Under the pieces are notes generated by a model that was not told where the DNA came from, searched no databases, and saw nothing but the letters and a program-made list of their open reading frames with translations. The position numbers and the translations under genes are program-made. Of a DNA stretch of 11,019 nt, positions 1 through 6,072 are shown in pieces. This DNA comes from Comamonadaceae bacterium (GTDB lineage: Bacteria; Pseudomonadota; Gammaproteobacteria; Burkholderiales; Burkholderiaceae_C). Numbering within the stretch: position 1 is the stretch's first letter; the number at the start of each line of letters is the position of its first letter. The stretch is from contig CANHKH010000068.1 in assembly GCA_947460165.1 (NCBI GenBank), positions 1 through 11,019 on the forward strand, given 5' to 3'.

Positions 1-1850
1 ACGCCTGCGCGCATGTCGCCCACACGCACCGAGGCGCTGGCATTGCTGGCCACGACTTCCAGGTTTCCAGTGGTGGCATCGCGCTCAAACGACAAATTGC
101 CCGAGACCTGCAGGCTCTCGCCTATGCGCGCTTGCAGACCGGTGACGTTCAGCACGGGGTCGGCCGTGGCGCCCATGGCCGAGAGGGTGTGGCTCAGGCC
201 ACCGACCTGCAAAACTTTCTCGGCCTGGGTGACGCCCGTGGTGTTCAGGCGCAGCAGCGCGCTGGTGGCGCTGACGTTGGCAAAGCCGCCGCCGTTGACG
301 TAGAAGCTGCCGCTGGCTTCAAACTGATAGGTGTTGTTGCTGTCAATCGCCAGGCCCAAGCTGGCGTTGTCCAAGCCCAAAGACACGCCACCCGCATTCA
401 TGCGGGCGGTGATGCCGGTGCCTGCGGCCAGCAAGCCGCTCACTGACGAGGCAAAGCCCAAGGTGCCCGAGACGCTGACCAAACCCGCCATGTTCAAGGA
501 GCCGGTGCCCGACACGGCAGCGCGCTCGGTGGTGGTGGCGCTGTCAAAGGTGTAAGTGGTGCTGCCCACCACCACACTGCGTGCGGCGGCCGAGAGGTCG
601 AGCAAGGTGGTGTTGGCCACACCGCCCGTGGTACCCAAGCCTTGGGCAAAGTCCAGGGTGAGCGAAGAGGCGGTGAGCGACACATTGCTGGAGCCCACCA
701 TGGACAGGCCAGACACCGTGCCTTCTGCCCACAGCCAACCGCCGTCATTGGCCAGGTTTTCGCTGCGCAGCCAAAGCACGCCCAGGTCGGCGTCGGTGAA
801 CTTCAAGCCAGGCGCGCTGGTGCTGTTGGCGTCCAGCCCCAGATGGCCGCTGGCGTTTTCCAGGCCCAGGGTGAACACATCCACCGTCTGACCGGCGATC
901 ACCACGTTGTTGGTAAAGCCCAGGGTGGCCGAGCCACTGAGGCTAAAGCCCTCGCCCAGGGCGATGCTGCCGGTAAAGCTGTAGCTGCTGTTGTTGCGGA
1001 AGTAGTCAAAGTTGAGCCACTGGCCCACGCGGTCTTGCAGGGCCTGGTCGTTTGCAGACACTGCTGAGCGCAGGGCGCTGACCAGTTGGGCGGTGCTGGC
1101 GTCCAGCACATGGGCTTTGAGGCTCAGGCCCTTGGAGGCGGTGAGCACCTCAAAATACACGCCCTCGCCTGCATCAATCAGGCCGCTGCCACTGGCAAAG
1201 CCGCCGCTGACGCTGCCGTAGGTGAGCACGTTGAACACCTGCCCGTCGGTGGGCCGGTAGCCATTGAGCAGGTCGACCTGAATCTGCCCGTCCAGGGAGG
1301 CCAGGCCGCTGACGTTGATCTGGTCGTAAAAGTTCGCACCCGTGCCCGGGGTGGCGCCGGCAATCTCAAACAAGGTGGCCGAGCCGGCACCCAAGGTCAA
1401 GGTGCCCAAGTTCTGCACGCCGGGCGAATAGCCCGGGCTGAGCAGGCCCTCGACCGTCAAGTCACCCTCAAACGCACCACTGCCGCCCAGCACCTCGTTG
1501 CCCGCCACGCGCACAGCGCCACCCAACAGGCCTGACTGCAAAGAGAGTTGGCCGATGTCGAACAGCGTGGCATCGACCGCAAAAGTCTGGGCCGCGCTGA
1601 TGGCCGCAGGGTTGGACAGCAGCCGCGACAACAAAGGCACGGACACCGAACTGGTGCTGCTTTGCTGCGCGCTGTAAGCCTCGGTCAGGCTCTTGATGTC
1701 CTGACGGTCGCCGGCCAAGGCCGCCGCAATGGGTGAGAAAACGGGATCCGCGGACAGCAGAACGCGCGGCTCCAGGGGCTCAACTCGAAAAGAGTTGGGC
1801 CTCAATGCCCGCTTCACCCATGCGGGCCGTGATCGTTTGGTTTTATTCAT
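1..1850 (-). CDS. LEPR-XLL domain giant secreted protein, N-terminal 616 codons (3' partial)
   Basis: The frame stays open from the ATG at 1850 to the window edge, so the C-terminus is missing. An in-frame TGA six bases upstream makes this ATG the first possible start; no good ribosome binding site is visible. The leader is strongly basic (residues 1-22) and is followed by LEPRVLLSADP at residues 26-36, the signature of the LEPR-XLL domain found at the N-terminus of very large surface or secreted proteins. There is no hydrophobic core typical of a Sec signal peptide. Residues 120-220 resemble beta-solenoid/autotransporter-like passengers, with SPGYSPG at 138-144 followed by a FNVLTYGSVSGGF segment. 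The rest is low-complexity, rich in Gly, Ser, Ala, Thr, Leu and Val, with degenerate repeats (SLSGSATLGF near 303, SVSGTLGF near 459, QVSGNLSF near 581). Cysteine is absent. The role is probably an extracellular adhesin or surface-layer protein; the domain call is firm, the function is inferred. Confidence 0.88.
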   Translation of the reverse strand, partial: MNKTKRSRPAWVKRALRPNSFRVEPLEPRVLLSADPVFSPIAAALAGDRQDIKSLTEAYSAQQSSTSSVSVPLLSRLLSNPAAISAAQTFAVDATLFDIGQLSLQSGLLGGAVRVAGNEVLGGSGAFEGDLTVEGLLSPGYSPGVQNLGTLTLGAGSATLFEIAGATPGTGANFYDQINVSGLASLDGQIQVDLLNGYRPTDGQVFNVLTYGSVSGGFASGSGLIDAGEGVYFEVLTASKGLSLKAHVLDASTAQLVSALRSAVSANDQALQDRVGQWLNFDYFRNNSSYSFTGSIALGEGFSLSGSATLGFTNNVVIAGQTVDVFTLGLENASGHLGLDANSTSAPGLKFTDADLGVLWLRSENLANDGGWLWAEGTVSGLSMVGSSNVSLTASSLTLDFAQGLGTTGGVANTTLLDLSAAARSVVVGSTTYTFDSATTTERAAVSGTGSLNMAGLVSVSGTLGFASSVSGLLAAGTGITARMNAGGVSLGLDNASLGLAIDSNNTYQFEASGSFYVNGGGFANVSATSALLRLNTTGVTQAEKVLQVGGLSHTLSAMGATADPVLNVTGLQARIGESLQVSGNLSFERDATTGNLEVVASNASASVRVGDMRAG

Positions 1851-1883
1851 GACTCAACTTGCACTGGGTGACAACCGACGGAC

Positions 1884-1908
1884 GCAGGCAAGCAAGCCGT
1901 CAGCCTGC
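1884..1908. repeat. Inverted repeat in LEPR-XLL gene leader
   Basis: GCAGGC (1884-1889) and GCCTGC (1903-1908) are perfect 6-bp reverse complements separated by 13 bases. It lies 34-58 bases upstream of the LEPR-XLL start codon and could fold in the leader RNA. Such short arms can occur by chance in GC-rich DNA. Confidence 0.3.
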
Positions 1909-1986
1909 ATCTGGCGGAAAAACGTGTGTAAGCGGATAAGCAAGACGCGCACCAATGGCGTGTGCTGAGGGAGATTCAAAGCAAAA

Positions 1987-2002
1987 GTGGCCCTCAGGCC
2001 AC
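1987..2002. repeat. Perfect 6-bp hairpin, GTGGCC-CTCA-GGCCAC
   Basis: The arms are GC-rich and perfect with a tetraloop, so this should fold stably in RNA from either strand. It lies about 140 bases upstream of the LEPR-XLL start and 245 bases downstream of the sapC-like stop. On the minus strand it is followed by TTTTGC, only four Ts, so terminator function for sapC is possible but weak. Confidence 0.4.
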
Positions 2003-2072
2003 CCACAGTCTCCAAGTTGCCCAAGCCAAGCCTGAGCGAAGTGGACCGTAAATTCAAAGGCAGACTCCGCCC

Positions 2073-2099
2073 CCTGTCTTCTGGGCGCTCAAAGACAGG
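2073..2099. repeat. Perfect 8-bp stem with 11-base loop
   Basis: CCTGTCTT (2073-2080) pairs with AAGACAGG (2092-2099). It is the strongest hairpin in this gap. It starts about 150 bases beyond the sapC-like stop in the direction of transcription and is not followed by a T-run, so a processing or stability element fits better than an intrinsic terminator. Confidence 0.45.
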
Positions 2100-2246
2100 T
2101 GCAGCACAGGCAGACCCAGCGTATTTGGCCTTGGCCAGGACATGCAAAAGCGCAGCCCTCGGCTGAGCCATGGCGCAATCGCCCAAGCCAGCGCCCGTGC
2201 CAAAGCACGAAAGCGAAGGCATGTGGCGGCTGGAAAGCAAGGGGGG

Positions 2247-2975
2247 TCAGACTGTTGGGGACAGCGCAGCCAGGCGATCTTCCTTGAGCGTCATCAGGCG
2301 CTCAATTTGGGCCAGCGACAGCAAGTGCGCGTACACGGCGGGCAGGTAGCGCTTGTCACGCAACTCCATGAAGCCGTCCACGCTCAGGCCGTTCAAGCGC
2401 TCTTCGTTGATGACGTAGCAGCCATTGATGTTCTTGACCTGGTCGGCCTGTTGCACGCGCATGTTCAGCGGGGTGAGCATGTTGTGGGCCACCATGTACT
2501 TGCAGAACTCGTTGGTGAAGGCGTCCATTTGCTGGAGCTCGCCCAAGTAGCGCTTGACGTTTTCCAGCGCCTCAGCGGGCTCGCCTTGCTCGTTGAACAA
2601 AGGCAGGCCCTCGGTCTCGCTGATCAGATCGCTGCCCTCGTCAATGCACACCGTGAACTTGCCTTCTTCGCCGGCACTGGCCAGGGCAAAGGGATAGCGG
2701 CGGATGATGGCAGGCACGTAAGACGCTTGCCACTTGCCGTCGGCGCCCACAAACAGGTTTTCACCGGCGTCCATGCCCATGAGCACCACGGGGCGGAAGC
2801 TGTCTTGCTCCTTGTCTTCCAAGAACACCACGGGGTAGAGCGAGGCCGCGCGGGCGAACTCGTGGACCATGATGGAGGCGATGTGAAAGTCAGCCGCAAA
2901 GCCAAAGCCTTGCACTTGCTTGATTTTTTTGCCTTCGTGGCGGGCCTTGTTGACAGGAACCAAAGATTTAAACAT
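2247..2975 (-). CDS. sapC: SapC family protein
   Basis: The 242-residue product carries the features of the SapC family, named after a gene in the Campylobacter fetus surface-layer locus; the biochemical function of the family is not established. Recognisable blocks are GENLFVGADGKWQASYVPA (residues 71-89) followed by IRRYPF (91-96), an acidic CIDEGSDLIS block (110-119) leading to GLPLF, and a C-terminal YVINEERLNGLS...LPAVYAHLLSLAQIERL block (187-227). Length is normal for the family, and no signal peptide or membrane segment is visible, so it is probably cytoplasmic. The start MFKSLVPVNK is typical of SapC proteins, though the ribosome binding site is poor. It lies upstream of the LEPR-XLL gene on the same strand, 396 bases away. 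Together with the S-layer link, this suggests an accessory role in surface protein display or modification (inference). Confidence 0.87.
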   Translation of the reverse strand: MFKSLVPVNKARHEGKKIKQVQGFGFAADFHIASIMVHEFARAASLYPVVFLEDKEQDSFRPVVLMGMDAGENLFVGADGKWQASYVPAIIRRYPFALASAGEEGKFTVCIDEGSDLISETEGLPLFNEQGEPAEALENVKRYLGELQQMDAFTNEFCKYMVAHNMLTPLNMRVQQADQVKNINGCYVINEERLNGLSVDGFMELRDKRYLPAVYAHLLSLAQIERLMTLKEDRLAALSPTV

Positions 2976-3010
2976 ATCAAAAAATCATTCAAAAAAAGTG
3001 AGCAACAGAC

Positions 3011-3024
3011 GTCGTATAGACGAC
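3011..3024. repeat. Perfect palindromic hairpin GTCGT-ATAG-ACGAC
   Basis: The 5-bp arms are perfect around a 4-base loop, 36-49 bases upstream of the sapC-like ATG. It would be inside the predicted sapC leader RNA. Its core GTATAGAC (3014-3021) is the exact reverse complement of GTCTATAC at 3075-3082, so the two sites may also form a pair of regulator half-sites. Confidence 0.4.
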
Positions 3025-3075
3025 AAAAATGACCATCATTCCAGGAAAAAAGTCATAAATAGTCAGAATTGCTTG

Positions 3076-3103
3076 TCTATACAGTAATGTATCTTAATGT
3101 AAA
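3076..3103 (-). promoter_or_regulatory. Possible sigma70-type promoter for the sapC-like gene
   Basis: On the minus strand, TTTACA (3103-3098) and TATAGA (3081-3076) form a plausible -35/-10 pair with a 16-base spacer in AT-rich DNA. Transcription would begin near 3069, giving a leader of roughly 95 bases before the sapC-like ATG. The -10 box overlaps the GTCTATAC repeat, so a protein bound there would block RNA polymerase. The matches are partial and this is prediction only. Confidence 0.35.
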
Positions 3104-3364
3104 TTCTCTTTCAATGGGTGGCCACCAAGGCGTTCCAACAGACAGCCCGGGTGAGGCGTACGACACCCCTTTTACGATGCCAGAAAGCAGCTGAGCACTT
3201 CACCCGTGGGTCAAAGAGACTTTTCATCACAAATACATCTGCGAATTTTCGTCAGAGCTGCCCCCCTTTCCTTGCAAACACTTGCATGTTGAATGCAGCG
3301 CGTCATACAAAACAATTCAAAATGATCCGCATCACGGACCGTGAAATGACACAGGGCGCGGCAT

Positions 3365-3381
3365 ATTTCACAATATGAAAT
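3365..3381. promoter_or_regulatory. IclR-operator-like palindrome ATTTCA-CAATA-TGAAAT
   Basis: This is a perfect 6-bp inverted repeat with a 5-base spacer in AT-rich DNA. Its TTTCA-N5-TGAAA form resembles operators of IclR-type regulators. No IclR gene is in the window, and the nearest starts are 300 bases away (plus) and 390 bases away (minus), so it may belong to a lost or rearranged gene. Regulator identity is inference. Confidence 0.35.
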
Positions 3382-3681
3382 TTAATGAGCTTTTTGCGGC
3401 ATCCGATGTTTTTGACTCGATGGTGCCAACCGCGTGATGAGCTGCGAGCGGCTAATGGGCAGACCCCATGGCGCTTGCTCTCGAATTCGATGGGCGATGA
3501 ATCACCTCCAACGCATGCGTGAAGCGGGTCTTTGGCAGGCACCAACCAGGACGGCACCAGGGTCGGCGTCGTGAGGTCTGCGACTTTGCCAGGCCGCCAT
3601 ACTGCAACAGGGTGAATCAGGCAAGCTATGCCGCGTGGACAATAGCGCCTTGATCCGCACTCATTCGCCCCGCGCTGCCCC

Positions 3682-4350
3682 ATGCACCCCGCCCCCCTGC
3701 TGACCGACTTGCCCGCGCTCCAGGCCGAGGAATGCGCTTTTTGGGCGGCGCAGGTGCTGGCGCTGCGGCCGCATTGGACCAGGCGCGATGCGCAGCTGCC
3801 CTTCTACACCTTGGGCCTGGCGGCCTACCTCGATGCGGTCAAGGGCGACCCGCTGCTGGGCGGCCAGCAGGCCTACCACCACAAGCTGTTGCGCCAAGAA
3901 AACAACCGCCTGCTGCACACCCACTTTGCGCCCTTGCTGGCGCGCTGCTGCGAGGTGTTGGCGCAATGGTCGGGGCAGCCCGCCGCCTGTGTGGGTGAGC
4001 AGGCGGCCTTGCCCGGCTTTCACATCCACCTGCCCCACCCCGTGTTTGCACAAGCGGTGGCCAGCCGGCATGTGGACCTGCAGTTCAAGCAGGTGTTTGG
4101 CTTGGCCCAACCCGAGCCGGGGCAGGTGCTCACGCTGACCCTGCCCGTGTCCATGCCCTCGGGTGCGGGCTTGACCTTGTGGCCGGGGCCGGAGCCGCTG
4201 TTCCACCCTTATCATCTTGGGCAATTGACGCTGCACACCGGCTTGGTGCCGCACCAGGCGGTGCTGCACCCCACAAGCGAGCCGGTGCCGCGCATCATGC
4301 TGCAGTGCCACGCGCTCTTGCAGCGCGGCGCCTGGGGTATTTATTGGTGA
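3682..4350 (+). CDS. Putative 2-oxoglutarate/Fe(II)-dependent oxygenase
   Basis: The 222-residue product shows the spacing expected of a 2OG-Fe(II) dioxygenase: a candidate HxD iron motif in SRHVDLQF (His130, Asp132), a distal His191 in GLVPHQA, and Arg204 thirteen residues later in VPRIMLQCHALL, suited to hold 2-oxoglutarate. The segment GFHIHLPHPVF (112-122), just before HxD, and TLPVSMPSGAGLTLWP (152-167) between the ligands fit the double-stranded beta-helix fold. These residues were read by eye; no family alignment was possible. An in-frame TAG at 3643 precedes the ATG and no other start lies between, so the start is well bounded, although no ribosome binding site is visible. It lies 18 bases upstream of a beta-hydroxylase gene, probably co-transcribed, which suggests paired oxidative modification of a protein or peptide (inference). 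Confidence 0.65.
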   Translation: MHPAPLLTDLPALQAEECAFWAAQVLALRPHWTRRDAQLPFYTLGLAAYLDAVKGDPLLGGQQAYHHKLLRQENNRLLHTHFAPLLARCCEVLAQWSGQPAACVGEQAALPGFHIHLPHPVFAQAVASRHVDLQFKQVFGLAQPEPGQVLTLTLPVSMPSGAGLTLWPGPEPLFHPYHLGQLTLHTGLVPHQAVLHPTSEPVPRIMLQCHALLQRGAWGIYW

Positions 4351-4368
4351 AGACTGTCCGCTGAATTG

Positions 4369-5001
4369 ATGAACACCATGAACAACCACTTCATCCACAC
4401 AGAGGAACCCCCGTTTTGGGACCACTTCTTGCACCAAGTGCCTTGGGCGCAGGATGTGTTGGCCAAGGCCAGTGACATCCGCGATGAAATCCTGGGCTTT
4501 ATTCCGCAGTTCAAGCCCTTCATGCCCTACCCCAAGTACGCCAACCTGTACCAAAACACCTGGGACGCGTTTCCGCTGTCGGTGTTTCAGGGCGAGCACA
4601 TTGAGCTGTCCAAGGACAAGTTGGCCATCAACATTGCCCCGCTGGTGGCCATGTTTCGCAGCAAATTGCCGGTGACCTCAAGCACCATTGCGCCGCTGGA
4701 GAGCGAGGGGCATTTGCGCAATGTGTTTGTCAGCCGCTTGATTCCGGGCTCGGTGATCAACCCGCACCGGGGCTGGACGCAGACCTACCTGCGCATTCAC
4801 CTGTGCTTGGCGCAAGACCCGGGCTGCCGCATCACCGTGGGCTCGGTCACGCGGACCTGGCAGACCGGTCAGTTCTTGGCCTTCAAAGACGGCGGAGCAC
4901 ACTTGCACAGCGTGGTCCATGAAGGCACGCAAGAGCGCATCATCTTGTCCTACGACCTCAGCCTGAACTACCTCAAGACCTTCATCCCGGCGCTCAGCTG
5001 A
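4369..5001 (+). CDS. Aspartyl/asparaginyl beta-hydroxylase family protein
   Basis: The product is about 210 residues and matches the Asp/Asn beta-hydroxylase (Asp_Arg_Hydrox) family of Fe(II)/2OG enzymes. The core is FVSRLIPGSVINPHRG (120-135) with candidate iron ligand His133, then LRIHLCL (141-147), and GQFLAFKDGGAHLHSV (167-182) with candidate second iron ligand His180, followed by ERIILSYDL (189-197) whose Arg190 should bind 2-oxoglutarate. The protein would hydroxylate Asp, Asn or Arg beta-carbons in a protein or amino-acid substrate. The start is uncertain: TTG at 4366, ATG at 4369 and ATG at 4378 are all in frame without a clear ribosome binding site; 4369 is used here. It follows the upstream oxygenase by 18 bases. 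Its last 8 bases overlap the convergent acetyltransferase gene. A nearby secreted repeat protein is a candidate substrate (inference). Confidence 0.85.
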   Translation: MNTMNNHFIHTEEPPFWDHFLHQVPWAQDVLAKASDIRDEILGFIPQFKPFMPYPKYANLYQNTWDAFPLSVFQGEHIELSKDKLAINIAPLVAMFRSKLPVTSSTIAPLESEGHLRNVFVSRLIPGSVINPHRGWTQTYLRIHLCLAQDPGCRITVGSVTRTWQTGQFLAFKDGGAHLHSVVHEGTQERIILSYDLSLNYLKTFIPALS

Positions 5002-5004
5002 GCG
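4991..5004. repeat. 14-bp perfect palindrome holding both convergent stop codons
   Basis: CGCTCAGCTGAGCG is fully self-complementary. The plus-strand beta-hydroxylase stop (TGA, 4999-5001) and the minus-strand acetyltransferase stop (TGA, 4996-4994) lie symmetrically within it. The RNA from either gene could form a short stem here, but there is no T-run, so it is not a standard bidirectional terminator. Confidence 0.7.
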
Positions 5005-5803
5005 GATAGCGCGACCACTCGCGCTGACGCTCAAACAGGGCATCGTGCGGCCGGCGCCGGCGTATGCCTTGGAGCACCCGGTTGCGGTCAAAGCCCTCGC
5101 GCGTGAGCGCAATTTGCAGCAGGTCCTCATAGCCTTGCTGCGCCTCATTCCACACTGCTTGGCGCAGCAGGCCCTCGCGCTCAAAGCCCAGCCTTTCTTG
5201 CTGCTCGGCCACCGCTTTGTTGCTGTCGTAAATCAGGCCCACCACCTTGTTCAGGCCCAGGCTGTGGAAGGCAAACATCAAGGTGGCGCAGTAGGCATCA
5301 CCCACCAGCACCGAAATGTCGTGCCCAGGCAGCAGACCCATGATGTGCTCGGCCGTGCGGTTGCGAAAGTTGATGTTCACAAACATGGCCAGGCCTATGG
5401 GCTGGTCGCCCTTGAACACCACCCACTGAACGCTGCGGCTGTCGGGCAGCAAGGCGGTGTGGTCCTGGGTCAAGATGTGCAGCAGGTCACGGGCCGTGAG
5501 ATGCTCGGGGATGTGTTTGAGCTTGGCTGCAAACGCTTTGTTGAGCACCACCGACCAGACAAATTCAAAGTGCTCCGGGGCGCGCCGCACCAGGCGAATG
5601 CCGCCAAACTCCAAGGGCTGCCACCACTGCGCGTCGTGCCAGTCCACCAACTCTTGCACGCCCGCGTGACCGGGGTGGCGCAGGCGCAGCATGTGCAGGG
5701 CTTGGCGGGCGGCATCCAAACCCTGCTGCAGGCGCAGCCGGCCCAGCCAGTCGCGCACCTGAGGCATGTCAGGGGCGACGGTGGTCTCAAAAGCCTCGCT
5801 CAT
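4994..5803 (-). CDS. GNAT family N-acetyltransferase (RimJ/RimL-like)
   Basis: The 269-residue product has a GNAT core at about residues 66-237. The typical C-terminal block is visible as GLNKVVGLIYDSNKAVAEQQ (183-202) followed by RLGFEREGLLRQAVWNE (204-220) and YEDLLQIAL, the pattern of RimJ/RimL-type acetyltransferases that use acetyl-CoA to modify N-termini, lysines or small molecules. Residues 1-60 form an extra helical, TPR-like piece (AARQALHMLRLRHPGHAGVQ), and about 30 basic residues follow the core, so it is longer than a minimal GNAT. It is the last gene of the minus-strand operon. Its ATG overlaps the stop of the preceding small gene by 4 bases (ATGA), implying translational coupling. 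Substrate unknown; modification of the exported protein or of a machine component is a guess. Confidence 0.82.
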   Translation of the reverse strand: MSEAFETTVAPDMPQVRDWLGRLRLQQGLDAARQALHMLRLRHPGHAGVQELVDWHDAQWWQPLEFGGIRLVRRAPEHFEFVWSVVLNKAFAAKLKHIPEHLTARDLLHILTQDHTALLPDSRSVQWVVFKGDQPIGLAMFVNINFRNRTAEHIMGLLPGHDISVLVGDAYCATLMFAFHSLGLNKVVGLIYDSNKAVAEQQERLGFEREGLLRQAVWNEAQQGYEDLLQIALTREGFDRNRVLQGIRRRRPHDALFERQREWSRYPLS

Positions 5804-6051
5804 GCGCCGGCGCTCGGCGCAGGCTGAGGTTTTTGCGCCAACTCAGGCGGCGACTGGGCCACGCTTTGGCGCAGCAAGGCCGCGTCCAGGCGCTGACCAA
5901 TTTGATCGCGCGAGATTTTCATCACGGTCATGCGCATGGCCAATTGCTCGAGCTCGGAGTCTATGTAGGCCAAGTAGCGCAGGTGGCCCTTGGCTTCTTC
6001 GTCCAGGGTGTCGAACTCGTAGGCCAGACCGTTGATTTTGATGAGCGGCAT
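5800..6051 (-). CDS. Small DUF6447-like protein
   Basis: The 83-residue product begins MPLIKINGLAYEFDTLDEEA and continues KGHLRYLAYIDSELEQLAMR. The pattern (a short beta-hairpin I-x-G-x-x-Y, then D-x-L-x-x-E-A-K, then a heptad-like helix with Leu and charged residues to about residue 62) resembles the uncharacterised DUF6447 family from memory; the match could not be tested. The last 20 residues are Pro/Ala-rich and probably disordered. It has no signal or membrane segment and may be a small cytoplasmic coiled-coil partner or chaperone. It starts 21 bases after the SecA-like gene and overlaps the acetyltransferase start by ATGA, so it is a true operon member. No clear ribosome binding site precedes the ATG. 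Confidence 0.75.
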   Translation of the reverse strand: MPLIKINGLAYEFDTLDEEAKGHLRYLAYIDSELEQLAMRMTVMKISRDQIGQRLDAALLRQSVAQSPPELAQKPQPAPSAGA

Positions 6052-6072
6052 GAGTGATAGTCGTGGTTGGGT

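Larger units (their letters stand above)
1851..2246. other. Non-coding gap between sapC-like gene and LEPR-XLL gene
   Basis: This 396-base stretch separates two genes read in the same direction. It holds three inverted repeats (1884-1908, 1987-2002, 2073-2099), none followed by a T-run, so none is a clear intrinsic terminator. It probably contains the 5' leader and promoter of the LEPR-XLL gene, but no convincing -35/-10 pair was found. A minus-strand frame stays open across 1854-2240, with unremarkable composition and no recognised motif; it is not called as a gene. Confidence 0.5.
2976..3681. other. AT-richer divergent regulatory region without a convincing gene
   Basis: This 706-base region separates the minus-strand sapC-like gene from the plus-strand hydroxylase genes. 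Bases 2976-3110 and 3220-3400 are clearly more AT-rich than the coding DNA around them. It contains a possible minus-strand promoter with associated inverted repeats and an isolated palindromic operator-like site (3365-3381). Open frames at 3118-3378 (plus) and 3303-3683 (minus) lack recognisable motifs and coding-like composition. No clear promoter was found for the hydroxylase pair. The stretch may include decayed coding DNA, but no parent gene was recognised. Confidence 0.5.

Noticed and set aside
1854..2240. Minus-strand open frame of 128 codons between the sapC-like and LEPR-XLL genes
   Set aside because: No motif and no ribosome binding site, it spans hairpin DNA, and its composition resembles a chance frame. 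Kept only as a question about a dispersed repeat.
2142..3032. Plus-strand open frame of 296 codons
   Set aside because: It lies antisense to the SapC-family gene, whose motifs are unmistakable, and its translation is a typical shadow rich in Gln, His, Val and Ala.
3168..3234. Short minus-strand peptides in the spacer, including one starting MKSLFDPRVK near 3228
   Set aside because: Too short, with no ribosome binding site or similarity that I recognise.
3303..3683. Minus-strand open frame of 126 codons and plus-strand frame 3118-3378
   Set aside because: Both run through the AT-rich spacer and lack domain motifs, good starts and coding-like codon use.
3000..3700. Riboswitch or tRNA in the long spacer
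   Set aside because: Checked by eye for glycine, TPP, FMN, SAH and c-di-GMP riboswitch consensus blocks and for tRNA cloverleaf parts; none found.
3661..4599. Minus-strand open frame of 312 codons
   Set aside because: It is antisense to both hydroxylase-type genes, which carry iron-binding motifs in the other strand; the product has no recognisable features.
5045..5827. Plus-strand open frame of 260 codons
   Set aside because: It mirrors the GNAT acetyltransferase gene on the minus strand and shows shadow-type composition.
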